The notes under the pieces are model-generated. The model made no database searches and had not been told where the DNA came from. It was given only the letters and a program-made list of their open reading frames with translations. A stretch of DNA of 64,000 bases from an uncultured Armatimonadota bacterium (lineage in GTDB: Bacteria; Armatimonadota; Fimbriimonadia; Fimbriimonadales; Fimbriimonadaceae), in NCBI GenBank assembly GCA_903833215.1, contig CAILEM010000029.1, forward strand, positions 1 through 64,000, given 5' to 3'. Positions 27,542 to 37,126 of this stretch are shown one piece after another; the first letter of the stretch is position 1; the number at the start of each line of letters is the position of its first letter. The position numbers and the translations under genes were made by a program.

Positions 27542-28207
27542 CTAAACCAAAGCCCTTGTCAAGAATGCGTTCATCGGCTTGGCTGCCAAATAATGCTCCA
27601 AGATCAGTTCTGGCAAGTCATCCCGAAAGACATCGGTGGCGTCAAATTCCGCCCAGTAGTAGAACTGTTTGTTGAATATTAGCGGTTGAATCTCAGCGGC
27701 GGCTTTGAATTCCTGGGGCAAGATCTTGCCCTTCTCGCCGGCGATAGTGCCAAACAGGCGTTTGAACTCGACGTTCTCAAGAAGCTGCGAGAACTCTTCG
27801 AGATTGGCGCAAATAAATGAGCGGAAGGCTCTTACTTGCTGTGGATCAGGTCCGTAGTAACCGCTCGCTATCCCCATCTTTCGCGCGTCCACGTGAAAGT
27901 AGATTCCAGGCTTTCCCAGGTGATTTCTTCCGCTTGGCGAGACATAAAGCCCGGCATTAGTTTTGTATGGAGTCTTGTCTTTGCTGAATCGGACGTCCCT
28001 ATAGATTCGGAACACGGCTTCTCTGGGCGTCATCGAGATTTCGGGCTCAATGACCTGCATTCGACCGATCATCTCGGCGGCAAAAGCCTCCATCGGCTTC
28101 TTTACGGAGATCTCGTATCGCTTCTTGTTGGCCCCAAACCATTCCTTGTGGTTGTTGAATTCAAGCTCCGCAAAGAAATCAAGAATGTCCGCTTCAAACC
28201 ATGCCAT
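27542..28207 (-). CDS. DUF2461/TIGR02453 family protein
   Basis: A 221-residue cytoplasmic protein of the conserved DUF2461 family. The opening (DFFAELEFNNHKEWFGANKKRYE) and the block FRIYRDVRFSKDKTPYKTNAG are the family hallmarks, and the length is typical. The biochemical role of the family is not established. The gene lies 35 bases downstream of the giant BNR gene on the same strand, which may only reflect local packing. Confidence 0.9.
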   Translation of the reverse strand: MAWFEADILDFFAELEFNNHKEWFGANKKRYEISVKKPMEAFAAEMIGRMQVIEPEISMTPREAVFRIYRDVRFSKDKTPYKTNAGLYVSPSGRNHLGKPGIYFHVDARKMGIASGYYGPDPQQVRAFRSFICANLEEFSQLLENVEFKRLFGTIAGEKGKILPQEFKAAAEIQPLIFNKQFYYWAEFDATDVFRDDLPELILEHYLAAKPMNAFLTRALV

Positions 28208-28242
28208 GAGACTGATTCTGACTCATGGCATCGGAAGCTCAG

Positions 28243-31200
28243 CTATGGCGTAACGGTTAGCTTTGTTGTCTGAGTGATTCCACTGAGCGAAGCGCTAATC
28301 GTGACCGAAGCTTGAGCCGCTACTTTCGAGTGAGTCACCTTGAATGTGGCGGTGCCTTTTCCGGCGAGGATCGTCACGGTGGCGGGGACTTTGGCGGCAG
28401 CGGTATTTGAGCTCGTCAAGGAAATAACGAGGCCACCTGTTGGCGCGAGGCCGTTGAGCGAAACAGTGCCGGTCACCGCTGTGGTCGCCGAACCTTTGAC
28501 GGTGGCGGGAGATACAGACACGGCGATCAAAGTCGCTGGCGCAATGGAAACTGTGCCTTGCTTGGAACTGCTTCCATAGGTGGCAGTCGCCGTCGCCGTC
28601 GTGCTCGTCGAGACCGCTGTGGTTGTTGCGTTGAACACCGCTCCGAGGCGATTGAGAGGAATCGACACGGTCGCAGGGACGCCGAGCGCCTTAGAGGACG
28701 AAACCAGCTTCACCGAAATCGGACCGCTCGGCCCTGGTTGGGCGTTGAGTAGAACTGTCCCACTCGTCTTGTTTCCACCGATGACTGAACTTGGAGCGAA
28801 GCTAAGGGACGCAATCTGGAACGGAATCAGGTTGAGGTTCGCCGTCAGTTTGACCCCGGCATAGCTCGCAGTGATCGTCACTGATTTCGCGGCAGTAACG
28901 AGTTTGTGACTGACGTTGAACGATATGCTAGTCGTGCCTTTCAGAATTTTCACACTGGCAGGCACGGTAGCAAGCGTGGTGCTGGAGCTTGAAAGGGTCA
29001 CGGTTGCGCCCGTGCTAGGTGCTAACCCATTGAGAGTCACGACACCTTGAATGACGGAGTCCGAACCACCGACGACGGTTGTTGGACTCAGTGTAAATGT
29101 GTTAAGTGCGGCAGGCTGAATTGTTAGACCCGCTGTCAAGGTCGTCCCCGAAAGCGAAGCTGAAATCGTTGCATTCACAGCGGATGCAACGGGGGTGGTA
29201 GCGATGGGGAACGTTGCTGTGGAAGTACCAGGAGCGACCACCACAGTCGCAGCTACTGTGGCATTCGAACTGGATGAAGCCAATGTGATTGTGGTCCCTG
29301 AAGATGGTGCTAACCCATTCAGGGTCACCTTTCCGATCGGGGTATTGCCACCCGCAACCACGTTGGGCGTTATTGAGAGCCCAACCAAGGCAGCAGGATT
29401 CACTGTGAGGTTGGTGGTTCGTGTCGTCCCAGAAAGGCTTGCCGAAATCGTGACTGTGATCGTGCTTGCCTGACCCGTCGTATTGATCGTGAAGTTTGCG
29501 GTGGTCAATCCCGCTGCAACATTCACCGATGCCGGGACGGATGCACCACCAGAAGCGGAGAGTGAGATCGTGGCGCCTCCCGCAGGTGCAACCCGGGCCA
29601 ACGTGATCGTTCCAACTGCCGAATTGCCACCGACAACGGCGGTGGGATTTGGAGATACGGTCAAGAGGAGCGGGGTAAGGATGGTAAGCGTCCCCGATGC
29701 TGAATTTCCGTTGAGTGCACCGGTGATCGTGGCAGTGACAGTGGTTGCGACTGACGATGTTGTGATGGCAAACGTTGCCGACGTTGAGCCGGATGGAATC
29801 ACAACGGATGTCGGGACGGCTGCGCTGGCAGAGCTAGAAGTTAGACTTACCGTGATGCCACCGGTCGGGGCTGGTCCATTAAGGGTAACCGTGCCCGTTG
29901 CTGATGTACCACCGGTGACCGTCGTCGGTGAGATGCTGACGGAGCTGAGTGTTGTTGGTGTGATCACCAACGTGGTCGATTTGGCAGTGCCCCCCTGGCC
30001 AGCAAACAAAGTGACGGACGTCGACTGAGAAACCCCAGTCGTCGTAACGGTGAACGTGACACTTGACGCGCCCGCAGGGATGGTGACCGACGACGGCATG
30101 GTGGCCTTTGGACTGCTTGAAGTCAACGTAACCACAAGACCACCCGTCGCGGCGGGGCCAGTCAAGGTGACAGTGCCGGTGGAAGGAGCGCCGCCAGGCA
30201 CCGTGCTTGGTGAAACCGCGAAGCTCGAAAGGGTCGGCGGTGCCACCGCAATCGTTGCCGTCAAAGTCGATGAAGCAAGTTTGGCTGAAATCGTCGCTGT
30301 GGTTGATGTGGAGACAGCGTTCGTGCTAATCGGGAATGTCGCGGTAACTGCCCCTGCCGGTACAGTGGCTGAACCTGGCACCGTGACGCTGGTGCTGTTC
30401 GATGAGAGGCTGACCGTGGTCCCGTTGGGGGGAGCGATTCCTTTCAGGGTGACAGTACCTGTGGAGGTGGAACCACCAATCACGGAGGTTGGTGAGACCG
30501 TGAATGTGGCCAAGGCCGTTGGGTTAATCGTCAAGGCCGCGGCCTTGGTGATAGATCCCATCGTCGCCGTGATCTTCGCGGTCGTGACAGTCGGTACGCC
30601 CAGTGTATTGATTGAGACCGAGGCGGTTATGCTGCCTTCGGGCACAGTAACTGAGGCCACGATTGGCGCCGCTGCAGTGTCAGAAGCTAACGCGATCACT
30701 GCGCCGCCGGTTCCAGCGGGACTATTTAAGCTAACCGTGGCAGTCGAAGTGCCGCCGCCGATCACGCTCGTCGGAGCAAGGGTGAGACTCTGCAAAATGC
30801 CAGGTCCATACGGGAGAGACCAGATACCTCTTCCATGAGTCGCGGCCAACAAGGTTGCCGAGTTGTTCATGTACTGCAGGTCGTCGACGGACACGTTGAT
30901 ACCCATGTCACTTGCCGTAGTCCATGTATTGCCGCCATCGGTCGTTGAGAACACGCCGATCTCCGTGCCGACATACAACTTGTTTGGTGCGGCCGGACGT
31001 CGGGCAATAGCCCGCACCGGCACCTGTGGAAGGACACCGTTTCCGCTGCCATTGAGGGCAGTCCAAGTGGCGCCAGCGTTTGTGGTCTTCCAAACATTGT
31101 TGGATGTGAAGCCACCTAAAGTGACGTAAACGGTGTTGGGTTGATCCGGATCGATCAAAATTCGCGTGACGTATCGGCCTGGGATTGGGCCTCCCCCGGG

Positions 31201-33384
31201 CGTGCTAATCGTCTTCCACGTTGGGCTGTCGGCGGTGCCGTTGGTGGTCATCGCGATGCCGCCATCGTTTTGGCCGACCCAGATGATGTCGCTGTTGCCG
31301 TTTGCAACGGCGATTGCGGAGAGCAGGGAAGAACCTTGAGGTCGAATGGCGGTCCAAGTTGGGGCGTCATCTCGAGCGTTATTTGATCGCCAAAGTGAAC
31401 CGCCACCGGCGAGCAAAGTCAGCGGATTGTTGGGGTCCAGGATAAACGGTGCGATGAAGTTAGCGTTGTTTCCAGCATCACCGAGGCCACCGTAAATCCA
31501 GTTGGAATTGCCACCCGTTGCTCCGTCGTTGTTTCGGAACATCCTCAGGTCAATGTACTCACCGTAGACGTACTGCGAGTTTGCGGGGTCGATGGCGACA
31601 TAACCTCCGTCGCCACCAAAGAAGCAAAACGCATTGCCGTCGCCCATTCGGTTTGCTTCAGAGCCGTTATCCTGCAGCCCGCCAACATAGAAGTTGCCAG
31701 GGCCATCACCAGCGACAGAGTAATACTGAGTGGTTCTTGCGCCTTGATCTAGTCGAAACCAGCCTGCATCCGTAGAAGCGGTGGTGATGTCAAGAGTTGC
31801 GTAGAGACCACCGTCAGAGCAAATATAGACTGTCTTGTTGTTGACTCCATCGTAACCGGGAGCCGCAACGACGGTGTGGTCGTCAGGGTGAGGTTGGTCG
31901 GTTTGGATGTACCCTGCTCCAATTGCGTTGATGGTGACCCCACCATCGGTGCTTCCATAAACGTAGGTGCCAGTAATCACCAATCGGTTGGAGTTCGTGG
32001 GGTCCACCCAAATTCCATTTGCGTACCAGTTGGCGCTTGTGCTGCCGCTCGTGTTGACTTGGGCGTAGCTCTTGCCTCCGTCAGTCGACTTATACACGTT
32101 CCCATCACTTGCCGATGCATAGGCGATGTTTTCGTCGCTAACGACTGGATATGTTTCGACGCGGCTGAAGCCACCAACACTGTTGAGAGGGCCACTTGCT
32201 TTGGTCCAGGTGGCTCCAGCGTCGGTCGAATAAATCGCGGCTGCGTACCAGTTGCCAGCATTGAAATCGTAATCCTGGATGGTGCCGAGGACTCGATTCG
32301 GATTAGCTTTGCTAAAGGCGACTGCATGGCCGCTTTGAGCCCATAGGGGATTAGAGAAGGTTTTGCCGCCGTCAGTGGATCGGAAGATGCCACCGTATTG
32401 CTGGGTGACAAGAATCAAATTGGAATTGCCTGGGCAAACCGCAATTCGGTTTACGTGCGACCATGTCCATCCCGATGTCCCAGCGAGCTGCGACCAAGTT
32501 GTTCCACCGTCGGTGCTCTTGTAGACGCCTTGGCCAGCGAGTCCATCGCCGTTAAAGTAGCCCTCACCTGTGCCTGCATAAAGGGTTTTGTTATCGTTTG
32601 GGTCAAGAACCATGCACGTAACCGCTATGGATGGGAGCTTGTCGCCCACCGGAGTCCACGACTGACCACCATCCAAGGATCGCCAAATGCCTCCACCTAC
32701 CGAGCCCATCCACATTCGCTGTGGATTTGCAGGATCGATGACGACACATCGGCTTCTTCCCGAGAAATTCGAGGGGCCCAACTCTTTCCAGGTCTGAGTC
32801 TGGGTTTTTGATTGATGGGTAGCAACGAGTGCTTGCTTCTGTTGAAGGGCACGCTGAAGTGCGTTGGGAGGAATCGCTCCATGCTCGTCAACCAACGCCA
32901 GACGACGCCATCGAGCTGCTTCACCAGGGCCGTCGGTTCCAGGCATTTGATCGTTTCGTAGTTTGGATTTGACGCCCGTCGCAACGCGACGGTATTCCAT
33001 CTTTGAGCCATTGCGCACGGCAACGATGCCACCAGCCGTCTCGCTGTCACCCTTTTCCTCACCACCGAATCCTTTGAGCGGCTCTCTGAGTTCACGAACG
33101 GCCCGCAATTCGGACTGCTCTTCGCGAGTGTTGAGCAGATGTACACCGGGAATCGAAGTAAGTCGCTTCTTGGCGGTGTTCAAGGACGAGCCAGGCTTGA
33201 GCTGAATGAGGAATAGCGAAGAACCGCGCTTGCGCGATTCAATCCTCCCCAGCGGCCCAACTGCAGACGCAAGGCGCTCTATGGGCACCGTTGCATTCGT
33301 CCGGAGTAAGAACTCAGCCCCGGTTTGTGATGGCTTGTTGTCTAATGTCGTGAAGAAGAAGAGAGCCGATAAGAGAGTAATCAA
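28243..33384 (-). CDS. Giant secreted BNR/Asp-box propeller protein with nine Ig-like repeats
   Basis: A 1713-residue exported protein. The TTG start (behind CAGGGTCAC) opens a signal peptide (ITLLSALFFFTT). Residues about 20-190 are a pro-region-like segment. Residues about 195-865 form one or two sortilin/VPS10-like propellers, with at least eight Asp-box motifs such as KSTDGGTTW, RSTDGGKTF, KTTNAGATW and STTDGGNTW. The remaining 848 residues are nine tandem about 94-residue beta-sandwich repeats (consensus LxxxxxSPTTVVGGxxxxGTVTLNGLAP...), very rich in Ser, Thr, Gly and Val. No C-terminal sorting signal is seen. The likely role is a surface or extracellular binding or adhesion protein, or a propeller-bearing glycan-processing enzyme. 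No catalytic residues are identified with confidence. Confidence 0.88.
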   Translation of the reverse strand: MITLLSALFFFTTLDNKPSQTGAEFLLRTNATVPIERLASAVGPLGRIESRKRGSSLFLIQLKPGSSLNTAKKRLTSIPGVHLLNTREEQSELRAVRELREPLKGFGGEEKGDSETAGGIVAVRNGSKMEYRRVATGVKSKLRNDQMPGTDGPGEAARWRRLALVDEHGAIPPNALQRALQQKQALVATHQSKTQTQTWKELGPSNFSGRSRCVVIDPANPQRMWMGSVGGGIWRSLDGGQSWTPVGDKLPSIAVTCMVLDPNDNKTLYAGTGEGYFNGDGLAGQGVYKSTDGGTTWSQLAGTSGWTWSHVNRIAVCPGNSNLILVTQQYGGIFRSTDGGKTFSNPLWAQSGHAVAFSKANPNRVLGTIQDYDFNAGNWYAAAIYSTDAGATWTKASGPLNSVGGFSRVETYPVVSDENIAYASASDGNVYKSTDGGKSYAQVNTSGSTSANWYANGIWVDPTNSNRLVITGTYVYGSTDGGVTINAIGAGYIQTDQPHPDDHTVVAAPGYDGVNNKTVYICSDGGLYATLDITTASTDAGWFRLDQGARTTQYYSVAGDGPGNFYVGGLQDNGSEANRMGDGNAFCFFGGDGGYVAIDPANSQYVYGEYIDLRMFRNNDGATGGNSNWIYGGLGDAGNNANFIAPFILDPNNPLTLLAGGGSLWRSNNARDDAPTWTAIRPQGSSLLSAIAVANGNSDIIWVGQNDGGIAMTTNGTADSPTWKTISTPGGGPIPGRYVTRILIDPDQPNTVYVTLGGFTSNNVWKTTNAGATWTALNGSGNGVLPQVPVRAIARRPAAPNKLYVGTEIGVFSTTDGGNTWTTASDMGINVSVDDLQYMNNSATLLAATHGRGIWSLPYGPGILQSLTLAPTSVIGGGTSTATVSLNSPAGTGGAVIALASDTAAAPIVASVTVPEGSITASVSINTLGVPTVTTAKITATMGSITKAAALTINPTALATFTVSPTSVIGGSTSTGTVTLKGIAPPNGTTVSLSSNSTSVTVPGSATVPAGAVTATFPISTNAVSTSTTATISAKLASSTLTATIAVAPPTLSSFAVSPSTVPGGAPSTGTVTLTGPAATGGLVVTLTSSSPKATMPSSVTIPAGASSVTFTVTTTGVSQSTSVTLFAGQGGTAKSTTLVITPTTLSSVSISPTTVTGGTSATGTVTLNGPAPTGGITVSLTSSSASAAVPTSVVIPSGSTSATFAITTSSVATTVTATITGALNGNSASGTLTILTPLLLTVSPNPTAVVGGNSAVGTITLARVAPAGGATISLSASGGASVPASVNVAAGLTTANFTINTTGQASTITVTISASLSGTTRTTNLTVNPAALVGLSITPNVVAGGNTPIGKVTLNGLAPSSGTTITLASSSSNATVAATVVVAPGTSTATFPIATTPVASAVNATISASLSGTTLTAGLTIQPAALNTFTLSPTTVVGGSDSVIQGVVTLNGLAPSTGATVTLSSSSTTLATVPASVKILKGTTSISFNVSHKLVTAAKSVTITASYAGVKLTANLNLIPFQIASLSFAPSSVIGGNKTSGTVLLNAQPGPSGPISVKLVSSSKALGVPATVSIPLNRLGAVFNATTTAVSTSTTATATATYGSSSKQGTVSIAPATLIAVSVSPATVKGSATTAVTGTVSLNGLAPTGGLVISLTSSNTAAAKVPATVTILAGKGTATFKVTHSKVAAQASVTISASLSGITQTTKLTVTP
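28246..30795 (-). repeat. Nine tandem about 280-bp coding repeats
   Basis: Nine in-frame copies of a roughly 94-codon unit encode Ig-like domains. The shared protein core is VxGGxxxxGTVTLNGLAPxxG followed by VPASVTIPAGxxxATF and a closing ITASLSGTTxTxxLTI. The units differ enough at the DNA level that they are old duplications rather than a recent expansion, although short blocks (AACCCATT.AGAGTCAC, for example) recur. Confidence 0.85.
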
Positions 33385-33726
33385 TGGTGACCCTGAGAAG
33401 CTAAAAGCATCCCAAGTTTACAGTAATTGCTAGCTTAGAATTTGGCCCCAAACTTCTTTTGAAACCGTAAGTTTTAGGAGCGGACACGGGCATGATTTAT
33501 GCTGATCTTCTGCGTTCATGAGGTTTTCGTATTCCAGAGGACGAATCCAGAATCGGCATTCAGCACCTATGGAGTTGGCAATTTCACAACCACTCCTGTA
33601 TATTGAGCTATCAAGATCTTGGGACGGGTACGTGCTTGATTCTGCAACGCGTGCTGGATGCTCTCGAGTAAGAATGGATCTGTGTCGCGCAAATAATCAG
33701 CACCACAGAACATCGGAGGAACACCC
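33385..33726. other. Intergenic region between giant BNR gene and small ORF
   Basis: About 340 bases between divergent genes, expected to hold both promoters. A 70-codon plus-strand frame (33518-33730) has no family match and overlaps the better-supported downstream start. I see no strong promoter, riboswitch or RNA gene. Confidence 0.45.
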
Positions 33727-34056
33727 ATGAAGGACGACAAGAGATCGAAAAATCAGGTTGAGGAATTCGACAATTCGCCGGATGCTTTTGGGCAAAAGCT
33801 CCGCTTTGTTCCCCAATTCATCGTCGCATTCGGTGAAAGGAAAACCGTCCTAGAGTGGAGTCGCGACCCCCGCTGCCCTTTTAACTTCAAGCAACTTTCT
33901 CGAATGGTTACTCAAGAGAAAGACATTGAGCATGCGATCTTGAATTACATGCCAAAGCCGCAGCCAGGTACAGCAGGAGACACTCCTGGAAAATTACAAC
34001 CGGAAGTTAGAAAACCTTATCTCGGTAGGCTTTCCAAAAAATTCCGCGGACGCTGA
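33727..34056 (+). CDS. Small protein with FGERKT-EW-DPRC module
   Basis: A 109-residue cytoplasmic protein with an excellent ribosome binding site (GGAGGAACACCC before the ATG). The core FGERKTVLEWSRDPRCPFNFKQLSRM resembles a short helical module that I associate with phage and homing-endonuclease-linked DNA-binding proteins (pattern FGExKTxxEWxxDxRC). It is also found alone in environmental bacteria. The flanks are charged and probably disordered. The family call is from memory and moderate. It stands alone between divergent and convergent neighbours, so no operon context helps. Confidence 0.6.
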   Translation: MKDDKRSKNQVEEFDNSPDAFGQKLRFVPQFIVAFGERKTVLEWSRDPRCPFNFKQLSRMVTQEKDIEHAILNYMPKPQPGTAGDTPGKLQPEVRKPYLGRLSKKFRGR

Positions 34057-34170
34057 GCGCCTCAACGAAGCATTGACCAAGCACTCTGGAGCCAGATAGT
34101 CTTCCACCGATTGACGGTACGACAAATCTGATCGATTATATGATTCGACGAGTTTGTGTCGCTTTCCAGA

Positions 34171-35160
34171 TTACGTGGTGTCTCCCTTGACAAATCGAAC
34201 AGGATAAACGACCTTTGGTGGGACGTCCTCTCCAGCGAGTCGGGCGCTTAGGTTGAGCACGGCGGTTTTAGCCACGGCGTACCACGGAGCAAGGACGGTT
34301 GTGAGGGCATACTTCTCGATGCATGTCACCGGGCACCCGTCAAAGCCCGTGACGGCAACTTGCCCCGGCACATCGATGCCCATGTCAAGCAGGTGGGCAA
34401 GCACGTCGCGAGCGTACGCGTCGTTCCAACAAGCGAAGGCAGTAACTCCGGACCGGACCGTTTCGTCAATCCAGACCCACCAGTCATCGGACCTTTCCTG
34501 ACTGATGATGGTTGTCTTCATCCCAAGGGCTCCAGCCACTCGGAGGAATGAGAGTCGGCGATTGAGGCCCGAGAGTGGCTCGAATTCATCGATGACATAG
34601 GCGACTTTGCGATGCCCGACTTCAAAAAGGTGTCGAGCAATCATCTCGCCACCGGCGTCGTCGTCCACGACGATCGACGGGATACCTTCCATTTCGTTCG
34701 AGATGGCGATGGCCGGTAGGTTCGCCTCCACGAGCCTCGGTCGAAGTGGGTCATTGGGCAGCATGTCTACAAGCAGGCCGTCGACTCTCCCGTTGAGCAG
34801 TTCGGGAAGAAGATCACAACTTGCCGCAGTGTGAAACGCCCCTTGAAGCAGGAGATCTTTCCTCGCGATATGGCAGCCTTCCTGAATGCCACTCACGATC
34901 TCCGCAAAGTACGCACTACGCACGTTGAGATACCCATGGCCCGCATAAAGGGCGATGACGTTCGAGCGCCCAAGCCGCAATCCCCGTGCGTGGACATTGG
35001 GCTTGTAGCCCAACTCCTGAACCGCGTCGAGTATCCGCTGCCGCGTGGCATCCGACATCCGCCCCTCCCCATGATCGCCGCGCATACAAAGCGATACCGT
35101 CATCGCACTGACTCCCGCAAGCCGCGCGACATCCTCCAATTTCGCCTTCATCTCTCTCAT
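34171..35160 (-). CDS. LacI-family transcriptional regulator
   Basis: A 329-residue regulator. The N-terminal LacI helix-turn-helix (LEDVARLAGVSAMTVSLCMRG) and hinge helix (NVHARGLRLGRSNVIALY) are followed by a periplasmic-binding-protein-like ligand domain (SIVVDDDAGGEMIARHL, VAVTGFDG). It would bind a sugar or sugar derivative and repress glycan-use genes. A candidate LacI-type operator lies 24 bp upstream of the ATG, suggesting autoregulation. The closest carbohydrate gene is the GH2 beta-galactosidase about 4.4 kb away, but other glycosidases in the window may be targets. An in-frame ATG three codons later is an alternative start. Confidence 0.92.
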   Translation of the reverse strand: MREMKAKLEDVARLAGVSAMTVSLCMRGDHGEGRMSDATRQRILDAVQELGYKPNVHARGLRLGRSNVIALYAGHGYLNVRSAYFAEIVSGIQEGCHIARKDLLLQGAFHTAASCDLLPELLNGRVDGLLVDMLPNDPLRPRLVEANLPAIAISNEMEGIPSIVVDDDAGGEMIARHLFEVGHRKVAYVIDEFEPLSGLNRRLSFLRVAGALGMKTTIISQERSDDWWVWIDETVRSGVTAFACWNDAYARDVLAHLLDMGIDVPGQVAVTGFDGCPVTCIEKYALTTVLAPWYAVAKTAVLNLSARLAGEDVPPKVVYPVRFVKGDTT

Positions 35161-35184
35161 AAATCGATGTCGAGATTGTACGAG

Positions 35185-35198
35185 GTTTAGCGTTAAAC
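35185..35198. promoter_or_regulatory. LacI-type operator candidate
   Basis: GTTTAGCGTTAAAC is palindromic at 6 of 7 base pairs with the central CG typical for LacI-family operators. It is 24 bp upstream of the lacI-type gene and 46 bp downstream of the kinase stop, the expected place for autoregulation. Confidence 0.55.
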
Positions 35199-35244
35199 TT
35201 CAACTGCTTAAAGTAGAGGCTGAAGCCAAGAGAATCGCTTTGAT

Positions 35245-36897
35245 CTACTTGCCGATTGGCGTCATGGTAATGACTGTTTTCAGTTCGGCACCGTCGGGGC
35301 GGGCTTGTTCGAACTCGATCGATGTTGGGATGCCGGTGAGAAGGTCGATCTTGTCTTCGATCTTGGTCATCTTCCATCCGCTTGCGGGGAAGGACCAGTC
35401 GGAGTTCTTCTTGAGCGATTGCATCCGACCCGTGATCGCATCTAGTGCTTTCGCGTCGAGCAGGATGTTGCTGGTTGGGAGATTTGCGAAGGTGATCTTT
35501 CCGTACTTGTGATCGCCTTCGGTAATGACCGAGTCCCACTTCCACTGGAGTCCGCTCTTTGTTGTTCCGCCTTCTCCGTTTTTGACGGTCGTCGCATTTA
35601 CCGTAAGGGGACTAAGCGCCCATCCGCTATCCTTTGTGCCCGCCTTATTGGGCCATGTGCTGGATGAGCTTGCTGTAAAGTTGAGCGACTTCTTCCAAGC
35701 GTCTTGATGAATGACCGACTTCTCGCGTTTGGTGCTCCAAAGCACTTCGATGGGAGCCTTTTGCACGGTCTTGGCCGTATATTGGCCGTCATCGGTGACG
35801 ACGAATTTGTACTTTCCAATATGGAGTTCCTGCTGTCGGAGAACCTGGAACTTCTGGCCAGTGGTAACTCGAAGGCTTAAGTTCAGGGGGATACGAGCGA
35901 CGATAAAGTCCTCAACTTTGGGCGCAAAGGTCTTGCCAGCGACAGCCATGATGGCAGCGACTAAGATCACCGCGACTCCAATCGCAATCTTTCCGACGAG
36001 ACCGCCCGGCTTGCTTGATTTCGCAGGAGGTGCTGCTTGGGCGGCGGCGGCAGCTTGTATTTCGTTGATGGTGGTCTGAAGCGATTTGGGAGCGGGCGCA
36101 GGAGGCTTCGATTTGACGGCGACCGTGCCCTCCAGCATCTCCATGGCTTGTTCCGCACTTTGCGGCCTATGCTTGGGTGATTTTCTCAGGAGACTGACAA
36201 GAGTCGCATGAACCGTTGGAGGAAGGCCACGAGGTAACTCGGGAATGCGCTCGTGTACTTGCTTGTACAACACTCCCATCGGGGTTTCTGCAGTGAAAGG
36301 TGCAGCGCCGGTGAGCATCTCAAATAGGATGATTCCTAAACTGTAAAGGTCTGAGCGGTTATCCGGCTTTTTACCTTCCGCTAATTCTGGGCTCATGTAC
36401 TCTGGCGTTCCATGAAGGCCAATTCCAGATGTTTGGTTGGTTCCAAGGGCTTTGGCAATTCCAAAGTCGAGAATCTTGACGACGCCACTTGTGGTTAAGA
36501 AGATGTTTGCTGGCTTTAAGTCGCGGTGGATTGAACCTTGGCGATGGGCGGCAACCAATCCTGCAAGTACTTGCTTCGTGATCTCGACAGCCATCTTTTC
36601 TGGCACTTTGCCGCGACTAAGTCTTGACTGAAGGGATTCCCCGGCAAGCAATTCCATCACGATAAAGACGCGACCGCTATCTTCCTGTCCGGCGTCATGA
36701 ACCCTAACAATATTTGCGTGGTTAAGATTGGCGCAAAGGGTTGCTTCTTTGAGCAGTTGCTTGGCTGCCTCTTCATCGCTGACGAGGGCCGGGTGGATGA
36801 ACTTAACGGCAAGTTGTCTATCCAAACCGACCTGTTTGGCACGATATATCAGGCCCGTATTGCCTTTACCGATCTGTTCGCCAAGCTCGAAGTTCAT
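35245..36897 (-). CDS. Second transmembrane Ser/Thr protein kinase
   Basis: A 550-residue Hanks-type kinase. The catalytic domain starts at the N terminus and has every core motif: IGKGNTGLIYRAK, Lys in LAVKFI, IHRDLKPANIF, ILDFGIAK and YMSPELAEG. A Pro/Ala-rich linker precedes one TM helix (KIAIGVAVILVAAIMAVAG, about 302-320). The outer about 230 residues are beta-rich and match no sensor family I know. There is no phosphatase beside it, so the PP2C at 18.7 kb may serve both kinases. It is transcribed divergently from the FGE-domain lipoprotein gene, with a 229-base shared upstream region, and that lipoprotein may be its envelope partner. Confidence 0.92.
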   Translation of the reverse strand: MNFELGEQIGKGNTGLIYRAKQVGLDRQLAVKFIHPALVSDEEAAKQLLKEATLCANLNHANIVRVHDAGQEDSGRVFIVMELLAGESLQSRLSRGKVPEKMAVEITKQVLAGLVAAHRQGSIHRDLKPANIFLTTSGVVKILDFGIAKALGTNQTSGIGLHGTPEYMSPELAEGKKPDNRSDLYSLGIILFEMLTGAAPFTAETPMGVLYKQVHERIPELPRGLPPTVHATLVSLLRKSPKHRPQSAEQAMEMLEGTVAVKSKPPAPAPKSLQTTINEIQAAAAAQAAPPAKSSKPGGLVGKIAIGVAVILVAAIMAVAGKTFAPKVEDFIVARIPLNLSLRVTTGQKFQVLRQQELHIGKYKFVVTDDGQYTAKTVQKAPIEVLWSTKREKSVIHQDAWKKSLNFTASSSSTWPNKAGTKDSGWALSPLTVNATTVKNGEGGTTKSGLQWKWDSVITEGDHKYGKITFANLPTSNILLDAKALDAITGRMQSLKKNSDWSFPASGWKMTKIEDKIDLLTGIPTSIEFEQARPDGAELKTVITMTPIGK

Positions 36898-37126
36898 AGT
36901 GATTTACAACAATGTACAGGAGACGTCCAAAATCTTAACAAATTCCGACGAATCGCGAACGAATTGACATGCTTTCGATTGCTAAATATCCCGCTTTTCG
37001 AAGACTTGTGGGAGAATATACGGACCCCATAGGGTCGGCTTTCGATACCGGGTTCAATTGATTTTGTTAAGCCCCACGTGGTGGACACTCAATCCCTGTG
37101 ATTTAGAAATCTGTGAAGCAAGCACC

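Noticed and set aside
29483-30838. Long plus-strand ORFs (181 and 262 codons) opposite the giant BNR gene
   Set aside because: They are mirror frames created by the Ser/Thr/Gly/Val-rich tandem repeats on the minus strand. Their sequence is repetitive Val/Pro/Ala with the same period.
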